Assembly: GCF_000577815.1 (NCBI RefSeq)
Contig: NZ_CBYM010000037.1
Location: 1-32,273 of the forward strand
DNA: 32,273 nucleotides
Origin: Clostridium saudiense
GTDB lineage: Bacteria > Bacillota > Clostridia > Clostridiales > Clostridiaceae
Direction: 5' to 3'
Numbering within the stretch: the stretch's first letter is position 1; each line of letters begins with the position of its first letter. Both the position numbers and the translations under genes were made by a program. Under the pieces are notes generated by a model. The model saw only the letters and a list, made by a program, of their open reading frames with translations, was not told the DNA's origin and made no database searches. Below are positions 8,154 through 16,091 of the stretch, piece after piece.

Positions 8154-10883
8154 TTAATTATCTAAAATTTTTATATTGCTACTTTCCTTGCACGATTTAT
8201 CATAAAGACTTAAATTATTAGATAACAATGTATTATTATCAAAGGTAATATTAATATTATTAATAGTATCTTTACCAATTCCACTAACAACATAATCAGA
8301 ATTATCAAGCTTGATTTTATTGTTTTTAATAGTAAGCATATCTTGATTAACTAACTCACCAGCAGAGCCACCAGTTCTATCATCATAATAAAACACCATT
8401 CCATCATTACCATCAGAAGTAAAAGAAGAATTAATAATACTTATAGGTTTTTTCATACTATAATGGGGTAATTTTAATAAAAAATCCTCATTATTAATAG
8501 TACAATTATCAAACAATGTTTCAGCACCTTGACACCAGTATCCAAAGGTTATAGAAAAGTTGGTGAGTTTGCTATTTTTAAAAGAATAATTAGGTTCGTA
8601 TCCACCTACATAAACATTCCAATTAGAAATAGTACTATCACTTATATCAAATGTACCATGAATATTACCACTGATATTTTCGAAAGTACAATTTTCGTAA
8701 GTACCACCAATATTTTCACCGGTTTTATCTTTGATAGTGCAATATTTAAAATTACCATTACCTAAGGCAGTATTCCAATTACTATTAGAATTATTATCAG
8801 TAGCAGAGCTGATAGTACATCTTAAAAATAATCCTTTATTAAGGACATTTTCAGCACGGCCATTAATATTACAATCCTTAATAGTAAGAGGCCAATCATC
8901 ATTATCCTCAGCAGCACCAATACTTATATTACCATTAACGGTATTATCATAAAATCTAACATAGCCAGTGCGCTGCCTACTTGTATGTCCTAAATTAGCG
9001 TTCGAAATGTTATTCGAGTTTCTAACAACATAAGAATTTGTACGTTCCCAGAAATAAACTTTGCCAGCTTTCATATTTTCAATAACAAAATTATGTCCTG
9101 CACAAGTTAAGAAATCATTATTAGGATTGTCATGAAAATTGAGGTTTCTAAATGTAACATCTTGCATTTGATCCCATCCATCTTCAGCATCATATGCACA
9201 TTTAGCTGAGGATTGTCCGCATCGAGTAAACTCGCAATTTTCAACAAGCATATCTTTCATAGCAGCTTGAGCTAATCCAACGCATCTATTATTTTCAAAT
9301 TTAATATTTTTAAATGCACAGTGAGTAGGAACTCTAAAATACTGTACCGATAAATCAGTAGGGTAGCTTTCTTCTAAGATAGTAACTTTCATATACTTAG
9401 CACCATCAGGTACACCAATTCTTCTATAAAAATATCCATCAATAGATGATATATAATTTTGCTCACCATCATAAAAATGAGCAATCATATTCCAAGTATT
9501 GCATGAGTTACCTTGATAGCCTAAATACCTACTAATAGATAAGTAACCAATTCCATCATATCCAGCAATATCTATAAAATCAGAAGTGGTTCTATTAGTA
9601 GATTCAATAAATTCGCCAGTTTCACTATCAATATCACCAAGTTTAAAAGTATCACCAATTGCAGTTGGATTAGTATAAGTATATCCAAAGCTTTCATCTC
9701 TAGATTTAGCAATACCATTACCACCACCATATCCAGTAATATCTTTTACAGTTAAATTTTCAAAAGAGCTATATTTGGATTCACCACCTATGCTTATACC
9801 CATTACCCATTCAGAATTATTAGGGGAATTAGCATAATCATGACTATAATAATCTCCTTCAATAGTTCCGTTAATAACATGCGAGTCATAGGTATTATTA
9901 AGTGTTATCATTAAGGCACTATCACCAGTAAATTGATTTAATTTAATAGTTGCACCATTCATATCTAAGGTAAAGTTAGAAGGAATAAAAATAGTTTCTT
10001 CATGATCTATTCTATAAGTTCCAGGTAATAATTTGATAGAAGTATACCCTTGGAAACTTATATCATCAAGTAATTGTTGAAGTCCAGCTCTTGTGTTAGC
10101 AGCTTCTTGCATTACAGTGTCTTTATTATAATCATCAGCATACTTAACAATAGTTTCACCCCACAAATTACCAGGTTCACCGTTGCCAACAGTATCTGCA
10201 ATTATGCAAGTATAAGTATTTGAATTAGGAATAATAGTTTCAGCAATTTTTTCAAGTTCCGCTTTGACAGTTTCAGAAGTAGGTTCTTCTAGATTTAAAG
10301 TAGCAATGTATTTATTTTCATAAGTATCAGTATTTTTTATATTATATTTAATTAAGTCATCTTTTGTCATAACATACTCTTTAGAGTTTTTTTCTTTTTG
10401 ATCAGAATCTTCAACAAGAAAAAAATTAAAAAGTTCATGAGAGTTACGACCATATTGATCAGTTGCTATTATAGAAAATTTTTGCTCACCAGTAGTTTTG
10501 AATTTCCCTATATTAATAGAATTATCTCCAGATTTTACATTCTTTTTAACGATATCTGTTTGGCCATCAATTTTAACTGTAATAGTGAATGTTTCAGAAG
10601 TATCTTCTTCTGTATATTCCTTATGATAATAGTCAGTTACATAGTAATCTATTATTATATCTTCATTGGGAGAAACTTTTGGCTCAATATAGTATGTTGA
10701 GATATAGGGAACTTCATTTATATTTATATCGTTAGTAGAAAGCACTTCTGAAGAGGAAAGTTTAGTTGTTATTGTTGGAACGAGAGTTTCAAATAGTAAT
10801 ATACATGATATTAATAGAATTACTATTAGTGAAATTATAGATAAGATAAGGAATTTATATTTTTTAGGTAAGTTATTTTTCAT
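8154..10883 (-). CDS. membrane-anchored beta-helix surface protein (paralogue of 2845-6696)
   Basis: A 909-residue protein. Residues 1-10 are basic and residues 11-32 form one strong transmembrane helix, so it is a type II anchored or uncleaved-signal protein with the rest outside. From about residue 54 (NEVPYISTYYIEPKV) it aligns with the larger paralogue through the pectate-lyase-like block, including GLQQLLDD, GTYRIDH, FTLDMNGAT, HDYANS and KDMLVENCEF. The alignment fades in the last third. It lacks the SH3 and MucBP modules. The ribosome site AAAGGAGG lies just before the ATG. It is probably exposed on the cell surface and binds or degrades a polysaccharide; no catalytic residue can be assigned with confidence. 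The two genes probably arose by duplication followed by exchange of the N-terminus. Confidence 0.82.
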   Translation of the reverse strand: MKNNLPKKYKFLILSIISLIVILLISCILLFETLVPTITTKLSSSEVLSTNDININEVPYISTYYIEPKVSPNEDIIIDYYVTDYYHKEYTEEDTSETFTITVKIDGQTDIVKKNVKSGDNSINIGKFKTTGEQKFSIIATDQYGRNSHELFNFFLVEDSDQKEKNSKEYVMTKDDLIKYNIKNTDTYENKYIATLNLEEPTSETVKAELEKIAETIIPNSNTYTCIIADTVGNGEPGNLWGETIVKYADDYNKDTVMQEAANTRAGLQQLLDDISFQGYTSIKLLPGTYRIDHEETIFIPSNFTLDMNGATIKLNQFTGDSALMITLNNTYDSHVINGTIEGDYYSHDYANSPNNSEWVMGISIGGESKYSSFENLTVKDITGYGGGNGIAKSRDESFGYTYTNPTAIGDTFKLGDIDSETGEFIESTNRTTSDFIDIAGYDGIGYLSISRYLGYQGNSCNTWNMIAHFYDGEQNYISSIDGYFYRRIGVPDGAKYMKVTILEESYPTDLSVQYFRVPTHCAFKNIKFENNRCVGLAQAAMKDMLVENCEFTRCGQSSAKCAYDAEDGWDQMQDVTFRNLNFHDNPNNDFLTCAGHNFVIENMKAGKVYFWERTNSYVVRNSNNISNANLGHTSRQRTGYVRFYDNTVNGNISIGAAEDNDDWPLTIKDCNINGRAENVLNKGLFLRCTISSATDNNSNSNWNTALGNGNFKYCTIKDKTGENIGGTYENCTFENISGNIHGTFDISDSTISNWNVYVGGYEPNYSFKNSKLTNFSITFGYWCQGAETLFDNCTINNEDFLLKLPHYSMKKPISIINSSFTSDGNDGMVFYYDDRTGGSAGELVNQDMLTIKNNKIKLDNSDYVVSGIGKDTINNINITFDNNTLLSNNLSLYDKSCKESSNIKILDN

Positions 10884-11116
10884 ATTAGCCTCCTTTTTAT
10901 GCTTAATAAATCAATATTATTCTAGATATAAAGCTATCATAACATGATATATATGAAAAAAATGTAAAAATAAAGAGGGTTACAGTGATAAATTTCTTAA
11001 TGCTCATAATAAATTTATAAATATGAATTAGTAATTATGAGTAATAATAAGGTGTTATATAAGCCTAAGGATATATATGTTACAATTTTAGGGATTAAGA
11101 TATGTAAGGAGAAAAC

Positions 11117-11977
11117 ATGAAAAATAAAAAAATAATAATTTTTTTGATTTTATTAGTAGTTTTTTTATATACATATTTAAGCAAAAAGGTTGATATAACC
11201 AGATATACAGTAAAAAGTGATAAGATATCTAAGCTGTTTGATGATTACACAATTGTTCAATTATCTGATTTTCATAGTAAAGGATATAAGGATACCACAG
11301 GAATAATAATAAATGAAATTGAAAAAATTAATCCAGATATAATTGTTATGACAGGGGATATGATAAGCTGGGATGTTGAAAATATAGAAGAATTAGAAAA
11401 GTTAATTAATAATCTAGCACCTAAATATCCTACATACTATATTAATGGAAATCATGAAGAATTATCAGAGATATTAAAACCTAAAGAGTACGAAAACTTT
11501 ATAAATGATATTAAAAGTTTAGGAGTAGGTGTTTTAAAAAATAATTATATAGAATTAATTAAAGATGATGAGTCAATTAATTTATATGAAATAGATATTC
11601 CATTAGATGGCCCAACTGGATTATATGTTTCATCAGGGCAATTAGATGATAAATATATTAATGATAAATTAGATGAAGTGGATAAAAATAAGTTTAATAT
11701 ATTGTTAGCACATAATCCATTATTTATTGATGATTATAGTCGGTGGGGAGCTGACTTAGTATTATCAGGTCATATGCATGGGGGAATTATTAGAATACCT
11801 ATTATAGGAGTAGGAATAGCATCTCCAGAGAAAGATTATTTTCCTAAGTATGATGCAGGTGAGTTTAAGGTAGGTAATACAACTATGATAGTTAATAGGG
11901 GGATAGGTGCATCATCAAGTGGATTGCGAGTTTTTAATAAACCTGAAATATCAGTTATAACTTTAAAAAGTAAGTAA
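11117..11977 (+). CDS. membrane-anchored calcineurin-like metallophosphoesterase (YkuE-like)
   Basis: A 286-residue protein with an N-terminal membrane helix (about residues 6-20) and a complete two-metal phosphoesterase core: D51-F-H53, G80-D81, GNHE (111-114), H199 in LLAHN and GHMHGG (218-223). The family hydrolyses phosphomono- or diesters, and the YkuE-like subgroup acts at the membrane on lipid-linked substrates. The ribosome site is AAGGAG. It stands alone, 330 bases before the first RiPP gene, with no shared promoter seen. A role as phosphatase in the peptide system is possible, given the peptide kinase downstream, but not shown. Confidence 0.88.
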   Translation: MKNKKIIIFLILLVVFLYTYLSKKVDITRYTVKSDKISKLFDDYTIVQLSDFHSKGYKDTTGIIINEIEKINPDIIVMTGDMISWDVENIEELEKLINNLAPKYPTYYINGNHEELSEILKPKEYENFINDIKSLGVGVLKNNYIELIKDDESINLYEIDIPLDGPTGLYVSSGQLDDKYINDKLDEVDKNKFNILLAHNPLFIDDYSRWGADLVLSGHMHGGIIRIPIIGVGIASPEKDYFPKYDAGEFKVGNTTMIVNRGIGASSSGLRVFNKPEISVITLKSK

Positions 11978-12144
11978 AGTGAGTATTATGGTTTTAGTAT
12001 TTAACTTAACTTTAGGCATAGGTGTATATTGTTGATTGTTAATAGGGTAATAGCAATATTTAAGATAATGGATATAGTTAAATAAAATATTTTTTAAGAG
12101 CTAAGTATTATACTATAAATAAGCTTCTACAATCCATATTTAAT

Positions 12145-12156
12145 GTAATAAATTAC
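12145..12156. promoter_or_regulatory. palindromic operator candidate GTAATAAATTAC
   Basis: GTAATAAATTAC is the reverse complement of GTAATTTATTAC at 16017-16028, and both are followed on the plus strand by an A-rich tract. A third, looser copy lies at 18383-18394. All three precede transcription units of the RiPP locus. Binding by a regulator is inferred. Confidence 0.45.
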
Positions 12157-12193
12157 AAAAAAATAACGTATTTAAGTAAAAAAATGTATTAAA

Positions 12194-12222
12194 TATACAA
12201 AAATAAATTAAAATGGTATAAT
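12194..12222 (+). promoter_or_regulatory. SigA-type promoter for the nucleotidyltransferase pair
   Basis: TATACA (12194-12199) is followed after 17 bases by a perfect TATAAT (12217-12222), about 90 bases before the first nucleotidyltransferase gene. Confidence 0.6.
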
Positions 12223-12309
12223 AAGCTTGAGATAGAGGAAGATGAAGTAATTGTGGATCAGAAATTTAAAATTATGGGAAAGAGATTTTTATGTTAATGG
12301 GGGAGAAAA

Positions 12310-13380
12310 ATGTGTAAGATTAATGATCAAGTGATTAGTATATTAAATGATATAATTTACACTCATAATCTTGATCCAAGTAAATATAAAGAGGTAGAGT
12401 GGAGAGAGTTATTTGAAAGTGCTGAAAAGAAAGGTTTATTACCTATAATATTTAGGGAAGTAAGTAATAGTAAAATTTTAAGTACTATTGATAAAACTAT
12501 TATAAATGAATTTAAAAATAAAAGTGTAATTATAGAAAAGGAAAATAAAAAGAACTTAAAAAAGTATATGCTTGTAGTAAATGAACTTAAAAAAACAAAT
12601 ATTAAATTTATGCTTACAGGAAGTTTAATTAGTAGAGAATTATATTTAAGGCATGAAACTAGAAGTATAGAGAATGTAGATATATTGATTAGCGAAAATG
12701 ACCTAAATAATGTGGACAATCTTTTTAAATCATTAGGATATGTAAGGTTTCCGCAAGAAGTAAATAAGAATGATGTAATATTTGTAAATAAAAATATTAC
12801 AGTTAGGGTTAGATGGACATTAATTAATGATTCGTTTATTGAGATGAAAAAATTATCATTTAAAGAAGGGTTATTAAAAGAGTCTATAGAAATGGAATTC
12901 GAAAATATTAATATTTTAGTAACTTCTTTAGAAGATACATTAATTAATTTATGTTTAGATATATCAGATCAGGTTTATCATGATGAATTGGATTTAAGGG
13001 AGATACTAGATTTAGTATTATTAGTTGAAAAATGTGAATCTAAAATTGATTGGAAAAGCTTTTTAAATAAATCAAAAAAGTGTGGAATTTATAGATTTGT
13101 TATAGCTATATTTACAGTAGGAAATAGAGTATTTAATATGACTATACCAAATTTAGTAAACAAGCAAGAAAAAATAGAAGATAGATATATAGAGTTATTA
13201 ATAAATGAATTAAAAAATGAATTTGTTGATAATGATTTTGCTAATGATAGAGTACAAATTAACATATTAAATAAGACTGTTAATGTAATAAGAGAAGTTT
13301 TTAAAAATTTGATTTCTAATAAAGGTGATAGTAAAAGCGAAAATTATAGGGATGAATTATTAAGGGAGTTAGGATTGTAA
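12310..13380 (+). CDS. degenerate PF14907-type nucleotidyltransferase (probable pseudoenzyme)
   Basis: A 356-residue cytoplasmic protein related to its neighbour at 13411 and to the nucleotidyltransferases found in lasso peptide clusters of the paeninodin type. The family active site is KG, then YPxPxxR-x2-SDAD, then ExHW. Here these become TG (103-104), YLRHETRS-IENVD (112-124) and VRVRW (165-169). The invariant Lys, the first Asp of the DxD metal pair and the Glu/His are therefore lost, while the fold around them is kept. The most likely reading is a non-catalytic partner or regulatory subunit of the intact enzyme encoded 30 bases downstream. The ribosome site is GGGGGAG. It heads the RiPP locus behind its own promoter. 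Homology is strong; the pseudoenzyme role is inference. Confidence 0.75.
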   Translation: MCKINDQVISILNDIIYTHNLDPSKYKEVEWRELFESAEKKGLLPIIFREVSNSKILSTIDKTIINEFKNKSVIIEKENKKNLKKYMLVVNELKKTNIKFMLTGSLISRELYLRHETRSIENVDILISENDLNNVDNLFKSLGYVRFPQEVNKNDVIFVNKNITVRVRWTLINDSFIEMKKLSFKEGLLKESIEMEFENINILVTSLEDTLINLCLDISDQVYHDELDLREILDLVLLVEKCESKIDWKSFLNKSKKCGIYRFVIAIFTVGNRVFNMTIPNLVNKQEKIEDRYIELLINELKNEFVDNDFANDRVQINILNKTVNVIREVFKNLISNKGDSKSENYRDELLRELGL

Positions 13381-13410
13381 ATTATTATATGGGGTGGGGG
13401 ACTATTAGCT

Positions 13411-14631
13411 ATGAATTATACACAGGAGATTATGATGAAAATATTATCTTCATCTATTCATAAAAAAAAGTTTGAACTAAGTGAATGTGAGGATGTAGAA
13501 AAAATAGATTTTAATGAAATGATTATGTTATCTGAGGAACATAATGTAACAGCTTTAGTATATTATGCGCTTAGTGGCACAAAATCACTTTCATTGATTC
13601 CTTCAGATATTTTAGATAAGTTGAAGAAACTAACATTTTTAAGATCATCACATCAAATGAGGCATGTGAAAAATATTACTGAAATATTATCTGAATTTAA
13701 AGAGAATGATATAAAGACTGTAGTTTTGAAAGGATTAGTAGTAAGAAATTTTTATCCAAGACCAGAATTTAGAACTATGAGTGATGCTGACATTGTAGTT
13801 CAAGAACAGGATCTTGATGCGGCTATTAATTTAATTACTAGTTTAGGGTATGTTGAAAAGGTTAGAACTCATGCTGATATATGTTATATTAAAGGAAACT
13901 CAGTTATTGAACTTCATTGGAAGTTAATTAATCCAGGAAGGATAAATGGAGGAGAGAATTTTGAAAATGAAATATGGGATGATTTAATAGAGGTTAATGT
14001 TGGTGAGTCTAAAGCATTATCTTTAAATTATGAAGATTTAGCAGTGCATCTTTGCGTTCATTTGATTAAACATTTAGCAAATAAGGGATGCGGGATTAGA
14101 ATGTTTTGTGATTTGGTTGTTTTATTTGAACAAAAGGAAGATGAAATTAATTGGGATAGTTTTTGGAGTAAGATAAGTCAATACAATGTTGAAAAAGCTG
14201 TTAGAATTATACTTTATATTTGTAGTGAATATTTGGGTATGAAGATTAAAGTTGAAATGGATAATGAAAAGTATATTGATAAAAAATACTTAGACATGCT
14301 ATTGGCAGATGTTATGAATCATGGGGTGTTTGGAAAAAGCAAAGAAGGTGAGGATATTGCAAGATCAAGGGCATTTGACTCTGATAAAGAAAATGAGAAG
14401 AGTGATTTTGCTAAGTATTTTAGAGTGTTTTTTCCTAGGGTTAAAGATTTGGTGATTAGTTATCCTTATGCTAATAAGTATAGGGTTCTTATTCCTGCAG
14501 CTTATATTCATAGATTAGGTAAGTGGGCATTTAATAAGGATATTAAGACATCTGATAAGGCTAATTTTTGTATCAAAGGTATCTCTGTTATTAAGGAAAG
14601 AAGTCCTATTATGAAGTGGATGGAGTTATAG
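13411..14631 (+). CDS. PF14907-type nucleotidyltransferase (RiPP tailoring)
   Basis: A 406-residue protein of the uncharacterised nucleotidyltransferase family found in lasso-type peptide clusters. The catalytic signature is intact: K107-G108, YPRPEFR, S124-D125-A126-D127, and E167-x-H169-W170. The DxD pair should bind metal and nucleotide. In studied paeninodin/pseudomycoidin-type clusters, such proteins accompany a kinase that phosphorylates the C-terminal residue of the precursor and are thought to add a further group to that phosphate (as I recall, hexoses for pseudomycoidin). Here it could act on the C-terminal serine shared by all four precursors. It follows the degenerate homologue after 30 bases (same transcript) and ends at a terminator. 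The substrate is inference. Confidence 0.85.
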   Translation: MNYTQEIMMKILSSSIHKKKFELSECEDVEKIDFNEMIMLSEEHNVTALVYYALSGTKSLSLIPSDILDKLKKLTFLRSSHQMRHVKNITEILSEFKENDIKTVVLKGLVVRNFYPRPEFRTMSDADIVVQEQDLDAAINLITSLGYVEKVRTHADICYIKGNSVIELHWKLINPGRINGGENFENEIWDDLIEVNVGESKALSLNYEDLAVHLCVHLIKHLANKGCGIRMFCDLVVLFEQKEDEINWDSFWSKISQYNVEKAVRIILYICSEYLGMKIKVEMDNEKYIDKKYLDMLLADVMNHGVFGKSKEGEDIARSRAFDSDKENEKSDFAKYFRVFFPRVKDLVISYPYANKYRVLIPAAYIHRLGKWAFNKDIKTSDKANFCIKGISVIKERSPIMKWMEL

Positions 14632-14647
14632 TAAGTGTTTTGTTTTG

Positions 14648-14675
14648 GCTATTGTGTTTTACAATAGCTTTTTTT
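14648..14675 (+). terminator. terminator after the nucleotidyltransferase pair
   Basis: GCTATTGT pairs with ACAATAGC around a GTTTT loop, followed by seven T residues. It closes the two-gene transcript 16 bases after the stop. Confidence 0.9.
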
Positions 14676-14930
14676 GTATATATTTATAATGAATATAAAT
14701 AAGTTCTTATTATAGAGTTATGTTTAACGAGTAGAAATATTGTGTAGATATAATTATATTATGATATTTTTAGCTATAATTAAAAAGTAGTAGAGGGAAT
14801 CATTAAAATGAATAATTGTAAATAAAAGTAAAATAAGGTAAAATTTGAATAAAAGGTAAGGGGTTTTATTTCAATGAATATTATTTATAGTTAAGTATAG
14901 ATAATAAATTTTATGAAGAGGTGAATAATA

Positions 14931-15173
14931 ATGAAAAAAGAATGGAGAAAACCACAATTAAATGAATTAAATGTAAAACAAACAAAGGCAGATGCAAGTG
15001 GAAGACCAATACCAGTGTCTTATCCAGGAGTGATAACTTGTCATGAACCAGTTTCAGGCCATCCGGTTTCAAAATTAGTTAATAATTTGGCTGAATTAGA
15101 AGCATTTTATGCTGAGCATGATAATTGTCCACCAGATGGATTTTTCTATGAATACAGACCTTCATTAAGTTAA
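14931..15173 (+). CDS. RiPP precursor peptide 1 (lasso-type leader, C-terminal Ser)
   Basis: An 80-residue peptide. The leader has W5, P8, L10, L13, V15 and T18, the W/YxxPxLxxLxVxxT pattern that B1 proteins recognise in paeninodin-type lasso precursors, so cleavage is expected about one residue after T18. The core of about 61 residues has only two cysteines (C37, C66) and ends RPSLS. Counted from A20, positions 7-9 are P, I, P, so there is no Asp or Glu to form a lasso ring. The ribosome site GAGGTG and the start are clear. It is monocistronic, between a terminator upstream and a 19-bp terminator downstream. The terminal Ser is the predicted target of the kinase at 16092. The leader call is strong; the final product is unknown. 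Confidence 0.85.
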   Translation: MKKEWRKPQLNELNVKQTKADASGRPIPVSYPGVITCHEPVSGHPVSKLVNNLAELEAFYAEHDNCPPDGFFYEYRPSLS

Positions 15174-15302
15174 TAAAAAATATTTACAATAAGGATAGTT
15201 TAAAGCCATATGCAGATTCATTTTGGAATTAAAATATATAAATGGAACTGAACACTGGAAAAACAATTATCTTAGAATAGATATTATGTAAATAATTAAT
15301 TA

Positions 15303-15346
15303 GGATATTATATATTTGATATATCAAATATATAATATCCTTTTTT
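15303..15346 (+). terminator. terminator of precursor 1
   Basis: A perfect 38-base palindrome (19-bp stem, 15303-15340, GGATATTATATATTTGATA and its complement) is followed by six T residues. Confidence 0.88.
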
Positions 15347-15466
15347 GGAATTACGCTGAAATGAAAAAATTATAAATAATATATAGAGTTATTTAAGAAA
15401 TAGCAACAGAAATAGTAATTAATAGGAACTAATTATTTAATGAATAAATATAGTCATATTGAGTAA

Positions 15467-15494
15467 TTTACATAAAATGTAAAAATGATATAAA
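15467..15494 (+). promoter_or_regulatory. promoter of precursor 2
   Basis: TTTACA (15467-15472) and TATAAA (15489-15494), spaced 16 bases, lie 60 bases before the start codon of precursor 2. Confidence 0.55.
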
Positions 15495-15553
15495 ATTATA
15501 AGGGTGATATAATTGTGTATCACTATTAAAATAGTAAAAAAGGGGGAAAATCA

Positions 15554-15790
15554 ATGAGAAGAGAATGGTTGAATCCAGAATTAGTGAATTTACAAGTGAA
15601 TCAAACTAGAGAAGAATTAGATTGTGAAACAGAAAATGGAGGAGAAAAATGCATTTGGCCTCATGATCATATATGTCCAAAGTGTGGTAAAGATTTTGGG
15701 CATAAATTTGGATCACACATTGCATGGGAGATTCATAAAGGATGTTGTAATGGAAATGGAGATAATGATGATACCGTACCAAAGTCATAA
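15554..15790 (+). CDS. RiPP precursor peptide 2 (zinc-finger-like Cys/His core)
   Basis: A 78-residue peptide with leader residues W5, P8, L10, L13, V15 and T18 at exactly the positions seen in the other precursors, and a C-terminal serine (TVPKS). The core holds six cysteines (24, 33, 41, 44, 64, 65) and five histidines. The segment CPKCGKDF...H55...H61 follows the classical C2H2 zinc finger at C1, C4, F8 and H21, with only the first His displaced, and is followed by K-G-C-C. The mature peptide may bind Zn or form disulfides. Counting from E20, residue 8 is Glu but residue 1 is Glu as well, unlike lasso cores. It has its own promoter and terminator. The start follows GGGGGA. The leader assignment is firm; the metal-binding idea is inference. 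Confidence 0.85.
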   Translation: MRREWLNPELVNLQVNQTREELDCETENGGEKCIWPHDHICPKCGKDFGHKFGSHIAWEIHKGCCNGNGDNDDTVPKS

Positions 15791-15803
15791 AGTAATATGA
15801 TGT

Positions 15804-15845
15804 ATAATAATAAAGAGAATTTTATAAAATTCTCTTTATTATTAT
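15804..15845 (+). terminator. long palindromic terminator of precursor 2
   Basis: A perfect 42-base inverted repeat (21-bp stem, centre TTTATAAA, containing AAAGAGAAT / ATTCTCTTT). The following T-run is weak, so it may act partly as an mRNA-stabilising hairpin. Confidence 0.7.
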
Positions 15846-16004
15846 GTTTAGAATATTAAACAGTATTTATGGAAATATTTATTTTGTTCATGATGGATAT
15901 ATAGAAAAAATTAATACATATCTTACTAATTATATTTTGATGTACTAAGTTAATTTAATATAAAGAAATTCAACTTAAGTAGTACCTTAAATAATTATTT
16001 ACAA

Positions 16005-16028
16005 TAGTACTAAAGTGTAATTTATTAC
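16005..16028. promoter_or_regulatory. conserved upstream block of the kinase gene (operator candidate)
   Basis: TAGTACTAAAGTGTAAT plus TTATTA matches 18371-18393 upstream of the B1 gene at 22 of 23 bases. It includes the palindrome GTAATTTATTAC (16017-16028), which overlaps the -35 region of the kinase promoter. That position would suit a repressor. Confidence 0.55.
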
Positions 16029-16049
16029 CAAAAAATATAATAGTATAAT
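16021..16049 (+). promoter_or_regulatory. promoter of the kinase / precursor 3 transcript
   Basis: A perfect TATAAT at 16044-16049 lies 17 bases after a poor -35 (TTTATT, 16021-16026) that sits inside the conserved operator-like block. The weak -35 would fit a promoter needing an activator or controlled by a repressor. Confidence 0.5.
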
Positions 16050-16091
16050 AAACTTAATAATTATCAAAATTATGAGAGTGGGTATAAGAGA

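Larger units (their letters stand above)
11978..12309 (+). other. intergenic region upstream of the RiPP locus
   Basis: A 332-base AT-rich stretch with no credible gene. It holds a 12-base palindrome at 12145-12156 and a promoter at 12194-12222 (both listed). No clear terminator is visible after the phosphoesterase gene. Confidence 0.6.
15174..15553 (+). other. intergenic region between precursors 1 and 2
   Basis: A 380-base AT-rich stretch without a gene. It contains the terminator of precursor 1 (15303-15346) and the promoter of precursor 2 (15467-15494). I see no leader-like motif or remnant precursor in it. Confidence 0.6.
15791..16091 (+). other. intergenic region between precursor 2 and the kinase
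   Basis: About 300 AT-rich bases with no gene. It holds the precursor 2 terminator (15804-15845) and the repeat/operator block and promoter of the kinase gene (16005-16049). Confidence 0.6.

Noticed and set aside
8529..8952. Plus-strand frames opposite the smaller beta-helix gene
   Set aside because: They are shadows of a repetitive Ser/Asn-rich coding sequence and have no start signals.
14931..15173. Annotating precursor 1 as a true lasso peptide
   Set aside because: The leader fits, but the core lacks an Asp/Glu at ring position 7-9 and no cyclase gene is present, so only 'lasso-type leader' is justified.
15303..15340. Palindrome as a CRISPR repeat or phage attachment site
   Set aside because: It is a single perfect hairpin followed by T6, right for a terminator. 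No spaced copies occur and no integrase is nearby.
15606..15788. Minus-strand frame opposite precursor 2
   Set aside because: It fully overlaps a well-supported precursor gene and has no ribosome site. Other antisense frames (for example 940-1257, 12363-12719, 23128-23316) are rejected for the same reason.
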